24,648 nucleotides of DNA from Planctomycetaceae bacterium (GCA_021371965.1 JAJFVE010000136.1:1-24648), one strand, 5' to 3'; shown: positions 1 to 8,853, counted from the stretch's first letter. Numbers and translations: made by a program. Notes: generated from the sequence alone by a model not told the origin.

Positions 1-1
1 G

Positions 2-700
2 CAGATCGCCAACGCCGTGACCGTCAACAACCCCGAGTGCTACGTCATGATCCTGCTCGTCGACGAGCGCCCGGAAGAAGTCACCGACTTCAAACGCAAC
101 TGCCTCAAGGCCGAAGTCGTCGCCTCCAATAACGACCAGGATGTCGCCTCGCACATCCGCGTGGCCGAGTTCTCCATCGAACGCGCCAAGCGCATGGCCG
201 AGTTCGGCCAGGACGTCGTCGTCCTGCTCGACAGCCTCACCCGCCTGGGCCGGGCGTACAACCGCGGCATCGAAGGCTCCGGCCGCACGATGAGCGGCGG
301 CGTGGACATCCGCGCCCTCGAGACGCCCAAGCGTCAGTTCGGCGCCGCCCGGCGCATCGAGAACGGCGGCAGCCTGACCATCATGGCCACCGCCCTGATC
401 GAAACCGGCAGCCGCATGGACGACCTGATCTTTGAAGAGTTCAAGGGCACCGGCAACATGGAGCTCTCGCTGGATCGCAAGCTGGCCGAGAAACGCGTCT
501 GGCCGGCGATCAACATCCCGCAGTCCGGCACGCGTAAGGAAGAGTTGCTGGTCGAACCGTGGAAGCTGCCCAAGCTGCACATGCTCCGCCGGTTCCTCTC
601 GAACCTCAACGCCGAAGAGGAAATGCCCCAGTTGATCACCGCGCTGAAGAAGTTTAACACCAACGACGACTTCCTGCGCCAGCTCGACGTCCGCGGGTAG
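2..700 (+). CDS. rho: Transcription termination factor Rho, C-terminal part (5' truncated by window edge)
   Basis: The open frame continues to the left edge (codons in phase from base 2), so the gene starts outside the window; the GTG at 17 is internal. About 232 residues are present, covering the C-terminal half of the RecA-like ATPase domain of Rho. Visible family signatures are LLVDERPEEVTD, the Walker B strand VVVLLDSLTRLGRAYN, the R-loop region TPKRQFGAARRIENGGSLT, and ALIETGSRMDDLIFEEFKGT followed by the Rho C-terminal segment DRKLAEKRVWPAINI. Rho is a hexameric ATP-dependent RNA translocase that ends transcription of untranslated RNA. The gene ends at TAG and is followed 31 bp later by a strong intrinsic terminator. 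Nothing appears truncated or frameshifted in the visible part. Confidence 0.97.
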   Translation, partial: QIANAVTVNNPECYVMILLVDERPEEVTDFKRNCLKAEVVASNNDQDVASHIRVAEFSIERAKRMAEFGQDVVVLLDSLTRLGRAYNRGIEGSGRTMSGGVDIRALETPKRQFGAARRIENGGSLTIMATALIETGSRMDDLIFEEFKGTGNMELSLDRKLAEKRVWPAINIPQSGTRKEELLVEPWKLPKLHMLRRFLSNLNAEEEMPQLITALKKFNTNDDFLRQLDVRG

Positions 701-731
701 ACGCTGCAAGACGCAAATACGCTCACGCCCC

Positions 732-767
732 ACGCCCAGGGATACCAATCCCTGGGCGTCTTCCTTT
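732..767 (+). terminator. Intrinsic terminator of rho
   Basis: A perfect 12-bp stem (ACGCCCAGGGAT at 732-743 pairing with 748-759) closes a 4-base loop ACCA and is followed by the T-rich run CTTCCTTT. It lies 31 bp after the rho stop codon, the expected place for a Rho-independent terminator. Confidence 0.9.
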
Positions 768-775
768 GCAAAAAC

Positions 776-907
776 AACTTACCACGAATGTCACGCATAA
801 AGACGAATGGCACGAAAAGAAGGAGTGCTTTGTATTTCCCCGTCTCTTCGCCTCTCTCTTTATTTGTGGCATTCGTTTCATTCGTGTCATTCGTGGTAAG
901 TTTTTTT
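776..907. repeat. Long imperfect palindromic repeat of the ACCACGAATG type
   Basis: Arms of 15 bp match perfectly as an inverted repeat (776-790 and 888-902). The similarity continues inward imperfectly through further CGAATG-type units (to about 820 on the left and 861 on the right). The right arm runs into seven T residues (901-907), so on the plus strand the whole structure could also act as a second terminator. It fills the gap between rho and the tRNA gene. Repeats built from ACCACGAATGNCACGAATG units are, to my knowledge, dispersed in planctomycete-like genomes; membership is inferred from the pattern only. Confidence 0.7.
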
Positions 908-933
908 ACAATATAGTAAGATAAGCGTTTCCT

Positions 934-1021
934 GGAGAGGTGACAGAGCGGCCGAATGTGCAGCACTGGAAATGCTGTGTGCCCCAAAAGGGTACCGCGG
1001 GTTCGAATCCCGCCCTCTCCG
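934..1021 (+). tRNA. tRNA-Ser (anticodon GGA)
   Basis: The acceptor stem GGAGAGG (934-940) pairs with CCTCTCC (1014-1020), with G1021 as discriminator. The anticodon stem CAGCA/TGCTG encloses the loop CTGGAAA, giving anticodon GGA at 968-970, which reads serine TCC/TCT. A long variable arm (about 978-998), the hallmark of tRNA-Ser, precedes the T arm GCGGG-TTCGAAT-CCCGC. The 3' CCA is not encoded. It reads in the same direction as the following protein gene but is separated from it by about 100 bp. Confidence 0.95.
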
Positions 1022-1119
1022 TTGGCAAAGAGCGAAGCTTCACAAACGCCCAGGCAGGCGGCATCATGCAGCAGTGCGCTCTGCTTGACGGATCAGGCGC
1101 TGCCCTCACAACTGACCCG

Positions 1120-4100
1120 ATGAGCATGCCCTGCAAATACCGATTCTCATACCGCACCAATGCGGCAGCCTTGGCGGTGGCCGCTTTACTTTGGGCAATT
1201 CTCGGCCCCCTCGCCGCTGCAGAGGCCGCCGACACCGCTGCGGCCCCAAAACCTCCGCGGCAAGACTTCGTCCCCCCGCAATGGACTACGATTTCCATCC
1301 GCTGGAAGCCAACTTGGGAAGAAACGCTTGCTGAGAATCTTCCTGTTGTGCGCGCCGCTGCCGGCGCAGATGCGGCTGTGGCCAAGCCCACCTCCGCCAC
1401 GGCAGCGGCGCTGCGGGAGATTGAACTGTACAGGGGGCTGGTCGAACATTTCCCCGGCCGCAAAGATCAGCACGCCCAGGCTTACCTGGCCATTGCCGCA
1501 ATCTGCAAGCGGATCGGCTTGCCCGACATGGAAGCGTTCTACGCATGGAAGGTCACGCGCGAGTTCCCCGCCCGCGGCGACCTGCTCGCACAGGCGTATC
1601 TTCAACTGGCGGGCGTGGCCGGCAGCAGCGCCGCCGCGGCCCATGAGTGGACGTTCGCCCTGTATGAGGCGCTGGACTTCGCAGAGCGCGGCGCGATCCC
1701 GGCTGGCCATGACGCGGTGCCGCTGGCGTGCGAAGCACTGTGCCGGCGTATCTGCGATGAAATGCAGTACGACCGATTTCAGCCTGAGTTAGCGCGGCTT
1801 GAGAGGCTTGCGGCCAAGGACCCGAGAGTCAACGCGGCGATCGTGTCGCTTCTGCGATATTTTGGGGAGACGGAATTGGCCCGATCGCATGCGCCGCATG
1901 CCGACGACTTGGGTGAAGGGGCCCCTCCGGCGGCGCCGGGGAGTCTGGCAAAACTGCCGGGCAATCGGGAGCTGGAAATTCGCTGGGAGGTGTTCCAGCG
2001 GGAGCCCGAGCGGGCCGGTCCGTCGCCTTCAGTCGATCCCGCGCAGGTTCAGAATATCCTCGATCTGTCGCTGGAGGCGGGGAAAGACTCATACCTGAGA
2101 AAGAGCGACAGTCATTACATCTCCTACTGGGCGGCTGCCAGAGGCACGCTCGGCTCGCTGCAGCAGGCTGGTCTCGCCCCGCTGCGCCAGGAACAGGACA
2201 AGGCCGCGCAGCCGATGGTGCGAGCACTGCGCGACAGCGATGACCGCAGGGAGTTTGCCCGCTTGTCACGGCGATATCCCTACGCCGCGTCGGTGCATGA
2301 GGCGCTGGCCAACCTGGGCGAGGGCGCGCTGCACCAGGGGCGTTTCGAGGAGGCTGCTGGGGCGTTCCGTGAGGTGATGGGGCATTCGGAAGATCAGGCT
2401 TTATCGGCTCAGGCGCGCATCGGTCTGTGCATGGCGCTGCGAGCGGGGGCGGGAAACCGCCATGAGATCGAGACGCTTCTTGCGACAATACCCGACACCG
2501 CAGAGGTCCCTTGGCGCGGCGCCCGCACGCAGGCCAGGGCCGTCAAGGCGGCGCTGCTGGCCGCGGCGCCCGGCCCTGACGCCGCGCCCAACGCGCTGGC
2601 CGATCTGCCTCGCGTGTCTCTTGCTCTGCCGCCGGATTGGCCCCTGACGCAGCGGCAAGGCGAAGGGCCCGCCGGCAGTTACGGCCTGCACTCGCCCTGG
2701 CCTGTCCTGAGGATCGAGAAGATCGCCGGCGCCTGCGTCGTCACCGGGGCGGGACAGGCGGCATGCTTCAACGCCGGGACGTCCGCCCAGCGATGGCAGG
2801 TATCGTGGCCGCTCAGTGCCGCCGGCGGCAGCGCCGTTGCGGCGTCCCAATACATGCAGCACCCCTGGCGTCCCATCAACCGCCGTCCCGTTGGGACCTC
2901 GGGGTCGCCCTCGCGAGCGGTTTCGGCTGACGGCAACATTGTCTATTTGCTCACTGACGGCAGCGCCGTGACGGCCGTGGATACAAGAACGGGCAGAACG
3001 CTCTGGTCCACCGCCGCCCGGGAGGAATGGCGCAAGCTCGCGCCGGTGAATCATCCCGCCGCGTCTCACGGCTGCGTGTATGTTCTTGCCTTGCCCACGG
3101 ATGTCTCGACGGGCCCGTGGAGCCTGGTCTGCCTGGATGGGCGCGACGGAAGCACGGTGTGGAGGAGTGCGATCTCTTGGCAAACCGAAGGCGCGGTGGA
3201 TCTCGCCTGCGGCGGCTCGCCGGTGACGATTCACGGAGACGACATCTACTGCTGCACGGCGGCGGGAGTGCTTGCTCGTTGCGACGCACGCGACGGCCGC
3301 GTGGCGTGGGTCAGGGGCTATCCCTCCGCCAGCGGGAACCTGTCCTCGGCCGACGCACTGGTTTACAGCCGCGAAGGCAGCTCGCCGCTGGTGGCGGGAA
3401 CCCGTCTCTTCGTCGCGCCGCGCGACAGCAGCGGCGTGATGGCCCTCTCGGCCGACACGGGTGAACTACTCTGGAGGGCCAGCATGGTTCCCTCCGACCG
3501 CCTGCTCGGAGCCAGCGGCAATGCCCTGATCACCATGAGCGGCCAGTGGCTGGCCGCCCTCGATGCCGCCACCGGAAAAGGCCTCTGGTTTCGCCGCTTT
3601 GCCGAAGGCGCAGCTTTGAAAGGCGCCATGGTTGGTTCAAATGTCGTCGTTCTGTCAAACCGCACTCTTCATCTGCTTGCGGCCGGCAGTGGCAAGACGC
3701 TGGAAGAAAAACCCCTGGACGCGGCCGACAATGCGGAGTACGCGTTTCTCGCTGACGGCACGCTGGTCGCAATGACCTTGCCGCAACTGTCGGACAAGCC
3801 GCTCGTCGCCGCGGCCATCACCGCGCCGCTGGCGCTGCCGCTGGTTCAGGCAGGCCGCATCGACTGCCAGCGTGCGACCGTGGTGGTCGACCGCGCCCGC
3901 TCCGGAGCCGGCAACGGGTTCTTGATCGTCTCGGACAACCGGGCGCTGCACGTGGTAGCCGAGCCACAGTTCAAAATCGCCTGGCAGCGGACGCTCCCGC
4001 TGCGCCCGCTGAGCACGAACATCGTCGGCGGCCGCATCTTCTTCAGCACCGAGCGGCGGCTGACGGCTTTTGGACTGGCCGGCGGCGCCCAGGAATGGAC

Positions 4101-4839
4101 GCTGGAGCTTCCCTTCGTGCCCTTCGCCGTCGGCGGCAGCGACAAAGCCGTGCTGGCGGCGCCGGGCAGATACGGTGCCGGGCACGTGGCGGCGATTGCT
4201 CCCGCGGCGGGCAAATTGCTGTGGACGCGCCGGCTAGCCGAGCCGGCGCGGTTCCGCGGCGGCGTCTCTCGCATCGAATTGCTGCGCAAGGACGGCGGCG
4301 CGGCATCGCTGGGCGTTGTCCTGGCGACGCTGTTTGACGGCGGCTGGCAGGCTGGGCGCAGCGAACTGGACATGGCCACCGGCGCCATCATCAGGATCGA
4401 GCCTTTCACGCCGCCGGCGACGGACCACATCTGGTTCTCCGGCGACGCTTTGGTCTATGCCGGGGTGGATCCCGCGGCGCGGATCGGGCCGCGCGGGGCG
4501 GCAGGATCGTACCAACTTCCCAAGCCCGATGCTCCGGGCGTGCACGAGATTTTGGCCCACAAGATCGCCGGCGAGCGGTTGATCGTCATCTCCGGCGTCA
4601 CCGGCTGGCAAGGCCACGCCCCCGGCAGCCCGCGACCGTCCTACCGCCCCGAGCAATCGCGGGTGTACGTCGACTTCTTCGACTGTCGAAGCAGGCAGCA
4701 TGTCGGGCGGCAGACGCTCGATGGAGTTTTGTACTCGACCGGCGGGCTGTCAGGATATGACACCCAGGCAGAGATTCTGGATCGTGCGATTGTCGTGACG
4801 GATATCAACGGCGTGCGCCTTTTCGCCGCCAGGCAGTAG
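1120..4839 (+). CDS. Secreted TPR / PQQ-like beta-propeller protein (BamB-like repeats)
   Basis: The reading frame is open back through the tRNA gene, so an internal start is needed. ATG 1120 gives a classical signal peptide: basic start, hydrophobic core AAALAVAALLWAILGPL, cleavage near AEA, about residue 36; ATG 1126 is equally possible and ATG 1066 less so. No clear Shine-Dalgarno site is visible. The product is about 1,239 aa. The first half has helical TPR-like segments (about residues 110-200 and 380-470, for example GALHQGRFEEAAGAFREV). From about residue 600 there are at least five PQQ-propeller blades with the pattern aLDxxTGxxlWr (VTAVDTRTGRTLWS, VCLDGRDGSTVWR, MALSADTGELLWR, AALDAATGKGLWF). 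Such proteins are periplasmic or envelope scaffolds; these repeats do not prove PQQ binding or catalysis. It leads a tight plus-strand cluster (15 bp to the next gene). The exact function is unknown. Confidence 0.85.
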   Translation: MSMPCKYRFSYRTNAAALAVAALLWAILGPLAAAEAADTAAAPKPPRQDFVPPQWTTISIRWKPTWEETLAENLPVVRAAAGADAAVAKPTSATAAALREIELYRGLVEHFPGRKDQHAQAYLAIAAICKRIGLPDMEAFYAWKVTREFPARGDLLAQAYLQLAGVAGSSAAAAHEWTFALYEALDFAERGAIPAGHDAVPLACEALCRRICDEMQYDRFQPELARLERLAAKDPRVNAAIVSLLRYFGETELARSHAPHADDLGEGAPPAAPGSLAKLPGNRELEIRWEVFQREPERAGPSPSVDPAQVQNILDLSLEAGKDSYLRKSDSHYISYWAAARGTLGSLQQAGLAPLRQEQDKAAQPMVRALRDSDDRREFARLSRRYPYAASVHEALANLGEGALHQGRFEEAAGAFREVMGHSEDQALSAQARIGLCMALRAGAGNRHEIETLLATIPDTAEVPWRGARTQARAVKAALLAAAPGPDAAPNALADLPRVSLALPPDWPLTQRQGEGPAGSYGLHSPWPVLRIEKIAGACVVTGAGQAACFNAGTSAQRWQVSWPLSAAGGSAVAASQYMQHPWRPINRRPVGTSGSPSRAVSADGNIVYLLTDGSAVTAVDTRTGRTLWSTAAREEWRKLAPVNHPAASHGCVYVLALPTDVSTGPWSLVCLDGRDGSTVWRSAISWQTEGAVDLACGGSPVTIHGDDIYCCTAAGVLARCDARDGRVAWVRGYPSASGNLSSADALVYSREGSSPLVAGTRLFVAPRDSSGVMALSADTGELLWRASMVPSDRLLGASGNALITMSGQWLAALDAATGKGLWFRRFAEGAALKGAMVGSNVVVLSNRTLHLLAAGSGKTLEEKPLDAADNAEYAFLADGTLVAMTLPQLSDKPLVAAAITAPLALPLVQAGRIDCQRATVVVDRARSGAGNGFLIVSDNRALHVVAEPQFKIAWQRTLPLRPLSTNIVGGRIFFSTERRLTAFGLAGGAQEWTLELPFVPFAVGGSDKAVLAAPGRYGAGHVAAIAPAAGKLLWTRRLAEPARFRGGVSRIELLRKDGGAASLGVVLATLFDGGWQAGRSELDMATGAIIRIEPFTPPATDHIWFSGDALVYAGVDPAARIGPRGAAGSYQLPKPDAPGVHEILAHKIAGERLIVISGVTGWQGHAPGSPRPSYRPEQSRVYVDFFDCRSRQHVGRQTLDGVLYSTGGLSGYDTQAEILDRAIVVTDINGVRLFAARQ

Positions 4840-4854
4840 CCGAAAGTAGTTCCT

Positions 4855-5712
4855 ATGAAATGGCCGACACTATCGCGACCGAGGCGGACCATCACGCCCC
4901 GAAAGCTCTTGGCGCTGTGGCTGGCAATGGTGTTGTTCATGGCGCCATTCGCCTGGGCCCAAGGCATCGGCGCCCTGTTCACCTCCGCAGTCTATGACAA
5001 TGACGGCCAGAGCAACGCCGTGGACCGCGAGGCGGCCGGCAACACCAAGACACTGGCACAGTTCAAGATGGATGTTGCAGCGGCCTTCCAGAACAACACC
5101 GGCGGCGTCATCACGTTCGACAAGGCCGAGCCTGGCATTGACCCCGACGGCAGCAGCGGCCGTTCGGGCAACTATCCCTCCGGCACGATGAGCGTCTACT
5201 TCGGGGCCGCCGCGAACTCGTCGCTGGACCTCAGCGCCGACTCTACCGTCATGAAAGGCGCCAGGGGACAGCACGTCTATTCGCTGCTGGACATCTGGCA
5301 GGGCAACCGGCTCGGGCCTGAGCCGATCTCCGGGCCGCTGATCAAGAACAATGGAAAGCCCGGGACCTGCGGCGCGTTTCTGACCAGTGGAACGGGGCTT
5401 GAGAACGACAAGATCGGCAAACTCAACTTCAGCGGCTGCCAGATCCGCCAGATCGGAGTCACAGCCCTCTCTGCCGCGCAGCAACAGGTGATGACCATCA
5501 CCGTCTACTTCAGTGGCGGGCACAGCCAGAGCCAGACTGAGACCATCGCCGGAGGGTTTGGCAAGGATGATGTATTCTTCTACTTTGCCGCCCCGCCGCG
5601 ACAGACCATCGTGTCGATCCGGTGGGAAAGCGACGTGGTCAGCCGCCCGGCGATAGATGACCTGGCGTTCTTGTTCAGCGCCCCCGCTGAGTGTATGTTC
5701 GTAACTGACTGA
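4855..5712 (+). CDS. Small secreted protein of unknown function
   Basis: Encodes 285 aa with a clear signal peptide: basic N-region SRPRRTITPRK, hydrophobic LLALWLAMVLFMAPF, predicted cleavage after AWA at residue 35. The RR pair lies too far from the hydrophobic core to be a convincing Tat signal. The mature part is rich in Gly, Ser, Thr and Asp with alternating hydrophobics, suggesting a beta-sandwich. It has three Cys (in GTCGAF, FSGCQI, AECMF) and ends in RPAIDDLAFLF plus a short tail. I do not recognise the family and see no PEP-CTERM or LPXTG sorting signal. The gene lies 15 bp after the propeller gene and 5 bp before the ABC exporter, so co-transcription with both is likely. Confidence 0.75.
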   Translation: MKWPTLSRPRRTITPRKLLALWLAMVLFMAPFAWAQGIGALFTSAVYDNDGQSNAVDREAAGNTKTLAQFKMDVAAAFQNNTGGVITFDKAEPGIDPDGSSGRSGNYPSGTMSVYFGAAANSSLDLSADSTVMKGARGQHVYSLLDIWQGNRLGPEPISGPLIKNNGKPGTCGAFLTSGTGLENDKIGKLNFSGCQIRQIGVTALSAAQQQVMTITVYFSGGHSQSQTETIAGGFGKDDVFFYFAAPPRQTIVSIRWESDVVSRPAIDDLAFLFSAPAECMFVTD

Positions 5713-5717
5713 TCGCT

Positions 5718-8003
5718 ATGACGGCAACGGAACAATCCAACCCGACTGGGCAGCCGCTTCTCTCGCACCTGCCGCCTGAACTGGCTGTGCGGTTGCAGGC
5801 CCGTCTCTCGGCCGAATCGGACGTGCAGGCCTGCGCCCACTACGACCTCGACGATTGCGGGATGTACTGCGACGGGCACCTGGTGCTGACGCCCTCGCGG
5901 CTGGGCGACTTCCGATGCGTCGGCGGCGCCTGGCAGGAGTGCTGGACAGACCTGGATTCCGTCGCGGCCGCAACCATCGTCGAAGGGCTGGGGATGAGCA
6001 TCCTTCGCCTGGCCGATTCTTCGCGCGTCCTGCGCGAGGTGCGATACACGCTGCGCTGTGCCCGCGAGATTGCCGCCATCCACCGCCGGCTCGAACGCCA
6101 TCTCGACGGCAAGGGCGAACACGCCGAGGAAGCGCCGCGCCCTGAAGAAAAGAAGATTCGCTGCGAAGCATGCGGCCGCGTGATCCCGCCCTGGACCGAA
6201 GCGTGCCCGGCGTGCCTCTCGAAACGCAAGGTGCTCACGCGGCTGCTGGATTACGTGCGCCCCTACCGAGGCCGGGCCGTCATCGGCATGTTGCTGGCGG
6301 TGGTGACGACGGTCACGGCGCTGGCGCGGCCGTACCTGACCAAGCCCATGCTCGACGAGGGCCTGGGCACCGGCGGGTCGCACCGGCCGGACTTCAACGT
6401 GCTGCTGGGATACATCCTCTTCATGATCGGCCTGATGCTCGTCGGCGCTCTGACCGGCGCGGTTCGCGAGCGCCTGATGGGAATGCTGGGCTCGCGCGTC
6501 AGCCGCGACATCCGAGACCGCACTTACGCGCACCTGCACAAGCTGAGCCTGAGCTTCTTTTCCAAGCGCCCCACCGGCTCGCTCGTAACGCGCATCACCA
6601 GCGACAGCGACCGCATCTGGGATTTTCTGGCATGGACGATCGTGCAGGTCGCCACCTCCGTGCTGACCATCGTCGGTGTGGGCGTGGCGCTGTTCATAAT
6701 GAACTGGAAGCTCGCCTGCATCGTCCTGCTGCCGGTGCCGCTGATGCTGGTGCTGACGATTATCTTCCACAAACTGCTGCACCGCGGCTTCGACCGCCTC
6801 TTCCACCGCTGGGGCCTGCTGACCGCCGTCGTCGCCGATGCCCTGCCCGGCGTGCGTGTCATCAAGGCCTTCAGCCAGGAAAAGCGCGAGATCCAACGCT
6901 TCAGCGACCGCAATGCCAGCTACTACCGCGACGAGACGGCCATGATCGGCCTGTGGACGCTGTTCGGCCCGGTGATGGAGTTCTGCACGCACCTGGGCTC
7001 GCTGCTGGTGTGGATCGTCGGAGGCTGGTGGGCCGCCAAGGAATACGGCCAGGCCCACCCGGCCATGACCGTCGGCACGCTGATGGCCTTCACCGGGTAC
7101 ATGTGGATGTTCTACCAGCCGATTCACCAGATCGCCCACGTAGACCGCATGTTCAACAAGGCCGCCAGTTCCGTGCAGCGCATCTTTGAAATCCTCGACG
7201 CCCAGCCGGCGATCTTCTCCAAGCACGACGCCCATGCGACGCCGGCCGTCCGCGGCGCCATCGAATTGCGCAATGTCAGCTTCAGCTACGACGGCGTTCG
7301 CAAGGTGCTGCATAACGTCTCGCTGCGCGTCGAGCCGGGCAAGATGCTGGGCCTGGCCGGACCTTCCGGCGGCGGCAAGACGACGCTGGTGAACCTGATC
7401 TGCCGCTTCTACGACGTGCTGGAGGGGCAGATCCTCGTCGACGGCGTCGACGTGCGTGACTACGACGTCGAGACCCTCCGCCGCCACGTCGGCGTGGTGC
7501 TGCAGGAGCCCTTCCTCTTCCACGAGACCGTCGAGCGCAACATCGCCTACGGCCATCCCGGCGCGACCATCGATCAGATCATCGCCGCCAGCAAGGCCGC
7601 CAACGCGCACGACTTCATCGTCAGCTTCCCCGACGGTTACGACACGCTCATCGGCGAGCGCGGCCACACGCTTTCCGGCGGCGAGCGCCAGCGCATCAGC
7701 ATTGCCCGGGCGATTCTGTCCGACCCGGCAATCCTGATCCTCGACGAGGCCACCAGCTCCGTCGATACACAGACCGAGAAGCTTATCCAGGAAGCCCTGG
7801 CCCGCCTGGTGGCCAACCGCACTACTATCGCCATCGCCCATCGCCTCTCGACCCTGCGCAAGGCCGACCACCTTGTCGTGCTCGAAAAGGGCAGGATCAT
7901 TGAGCAAGGCTCCCACGACGAGTTGGCCGCATTGCCCGAAGGCACGTACGCCAAACTCCTGCGCATGCAGAGCGAAATGCAGTCGATCATCGCCATCGCC
8001 TGA
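5718..8003 (+). CDS. ABC exporter (fused permease-ATPase) with N-terminal PH-like region and zinc ribbon
   Basis: Encodes 761 aa. Residues about 35-130 look like a PH/GRAM-type beta domain ending in a helix (YCDGHLVLTPSRL through RCAREIAAIHRRLERHL). Residues 149-166 form a zinc ribbon with two CxxC pairs (C149, C152, C163, C166). Residues about 175-480 are the six-helix ABC exporter membrane domain, including SRDIRDRTYAHLHKLSLSFF. The nucleotide-binding domain has Walker A GPSGGGKT (548-555), signature LSGGERQ (652-658), Walker B ILILDE (672-677) and switch His708, so it should be an active ATPase. The core is MsbA-like and probably works as a homodimer in the inner membrane; the substrate cannot be read from sequence. 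The start is fixed by the 5-bp gap to the upstream gene; no Shine-Dalgarno site is evident. The N-terminal extension is not part of standard MsbA. Confidence 0.93.
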   Translation: MTATEQSNPTGQPLLSHLPPELAVRLQARLSAESDVQACAHYDLDDCGMYCDGHLVLTPSRLGDFRCVGGAWQECWTDLDSVAAATIVEGLGMSILRLADSSRVLREVRYTLRCAREIAAIHRRLERHLDGKGEHAEEAPRPEEKKIRCEACGRVIPPWTEACPACLSKRKVLTRLLDYVRPYRGRAVIGMLLAVVTTVTALARPYLTKPMLDEGLGTGGSHRPDFNVLLGYILFMIGLMLVGALTGAVRERLMGMLGSRVSRDIRDRTYAHLHKLSLSFFSKRPTGSLVTRITSDSDRIWDFLAWTIVQVATSVLTIVGVGVALFIMNWKLACIVLLPVPLMLVLTIIFHKLLHRGFDRLFHRWGLLTAVVADALPGVRVIKAFSQEKREIQRFSDRNASYYRDETAMIGLWTLFGPVMEFCTHLGSLLVWIVGGWWAAKEYGQAHPAMTVGTLMAFTGYMWMFYQPIHQIAHVDRMFNKAASSVQRIFEILDAQPAIFSKHDAHATPAVRGAIELRNVSFSYDGVRKVLHNVSLRVEPGKMLGLAGPSGGGKTTLVNLICRFYDVLEGQILVDGVDVRDYDVETLRRHVGVVLQEPFLFHETVERNIAYGHPGATIDQIIAASKAANAHDFIVSFPDGYDTLIGERGHTLSGGERQRISIARAILSDPAILILDEATSSVDTQTEKLIQEALARLVANRTTIAIAHRLSTLRKADHLVVLEKGRIIEQGSHDELAALPEGTYAKLLRMQSEMQSIIAIA

Positions 8004-8051
8004 GCAGAAGAGGTATTGGCCGGCGCCTGCGGCTGTGGTAAAACAGACAAC

Positions 8052-8669
8052 ATGATCGCAGTAATTGATTACGGCATGGGCAATCTCGCCAGCGTCCACA
8101 AGGCCTTGCAGCGCGTCGGGGGCGACGCGCGGCTGGTGCGCACGCCGGGGGAACTGACGGGCGCCTCGAAGATCGTCCTGCCGGGCGTGGCCGCATTCGG
8201 CGACGCCATCGATCAACTCCACCGCCAGGGGCTGGTCGAGCCTATCGTTGAAGCCGTCCGCCGCGGCGTGCCGTACCTGGGCTTCTGCCTGGGGCTGCAG
8301 TTGCTCTTCGACGTCTCCTACGAGCTGGGCCAGCACACCGGCCTGGGTCTGCTGACGGGCAAGGTCGTGCGCTTCGACTGGGACGGCCTGGGTGGGCGCC
8401 GGCTGGCCGTGCCCCACATGGGGTGGAACCAGTTGCACCTGCGGGGCGACTGCCCCCTGTTCCGCGGCGTGTCCGACGGCTCGCACGCCTACTTCGCCCA
8501 CAGCTATCACGTCGCGCCGATGGACGAGTCGGTGGTCGCCGCGACCACCGATTACGGCTACGACTTCGTCTCGGCCGTCTGGAAAGACAACATCTTCGCC
8601 ACGCAGTTCCACCCTGAGAAGAGCCAGGCGGTAGGCCTGCAGATTCTGGCGAACTTCGTCGCGCTCTAG
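8052..8669 (+). CDS. hisH: Imidazole glycerol phosphate synthase, glutamine amidotransferase subunit HisH
   Basis: The ATG at 8052 gives a 205-aa protein beginning MIAVIDYGMGNLASV, the canonical HisH start; the upstream in-frame ATG at 8016 adds only a nonconserved 12-residue tail and was rejected. The class I glutaminase triad is visible: Cys79 in GFCLGLQ, His187 and Glu189 in FHPEKS. HisH hydrolyses glutamine and passes ammonia to HisF for histidine and AICAR synthesis. It lies 48 bp after the ABC exporter and may be read through from it. No hisF or other his gene is in the window, so the partner must be encoded elsewhere. A HisH-like amidotransferase for sugar modification is possible but the sequence looks orthodox. 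Confidence 0.93.
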   Translation: MIAVIDYGMGNLASVHKALQRVGGDARLVRTPGELTGASKIVLPGVAAFGDAIDQLHRQGLVEPIVEAVRRGVPYLGFCLGLQLLFDVSYELGQHTGLGLLTGKVVRFDWDGLGGRRLAVPHMGWNQLHLRGDCPLFRGVSDGSHAYFAHSYHVAPMDESVVAATTDYGYDFVSAVWKDNIFATQFHPEKSQAVGLQILANFVAL

Positions 8670-8767
8670 AGCAGATGGCGGAGTAAGTATTTTCCTGATC
8701 ATGTCGCATCCGCGGGTCGGATTAATTCGTATGGAACAGTAGTGCCGGACGATCTGGCGTGTGTCTT

Positions 8768-8795
8768 TTGTTCCGCGAGAACGCGGCCCTACAAT
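8768..8795 (+). promoter_or_regulatory. Probable sigma-70-type promoter of sodA
   Basis: TTGTTC (8768-8773) and TACAAT (8790-8795) are separated by 16 bp, close to the housekeeping consensus. The predicted start near 8802 would give a leader of about 70 nt that begins at the hairpin described in the next entry. Confidence 0.45.
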
Positions 8796-8800
8796 GTGCT

Positions 8801-8853
8801 GTGGAAGCGGTTCCGCCTCTGCCTGCCGGCCTATCGGCAGCGGCGGTTTCCAC
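8801..8853 (+). promoter_or_regulatory. Structured 5' leader of sodA
   Basis: A segmented hairpin can be drawn: GTGGAA (8801-8806) with TTCCAC (8848-8853), CCGCC (8813-8817) with GGCGG (8842-8846), and CTGCCG (8823-8828) with CGGCAG (8835-8840), with internal bulges on the left side. It ends 7 nt before the GAGGAG ribosome binding site (8861-8866). It could be a regulatory or mRNA-stabilising leader; it has no T-run and is not a terminator. Confidence 0.4.

Noticed and set aside
940..1119. N-terminal extension of the propeller protein starting inside the tRNA gene
   Set aside because: The first codons are the tRNA-Ser sequence itself, and a proper signal peptide begins only at ATG 1120.
8661..8672. 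GCTCTAGAGC palindrome after hisH as a terminator
   Set aside because: The stem is only 5 bp with no loop and no T-run.
5580..8702. A 1,040-codon open frame on the minus strand across the ABC exporter and hisH
   Set aside because: It is the antisense mirror of GC-rich codon use. The plus strand carries all ABC and HisH motifs in order, and the antisense product is low-complexity (Gln/His/Arg/Ala rich) with no recognisable domain.
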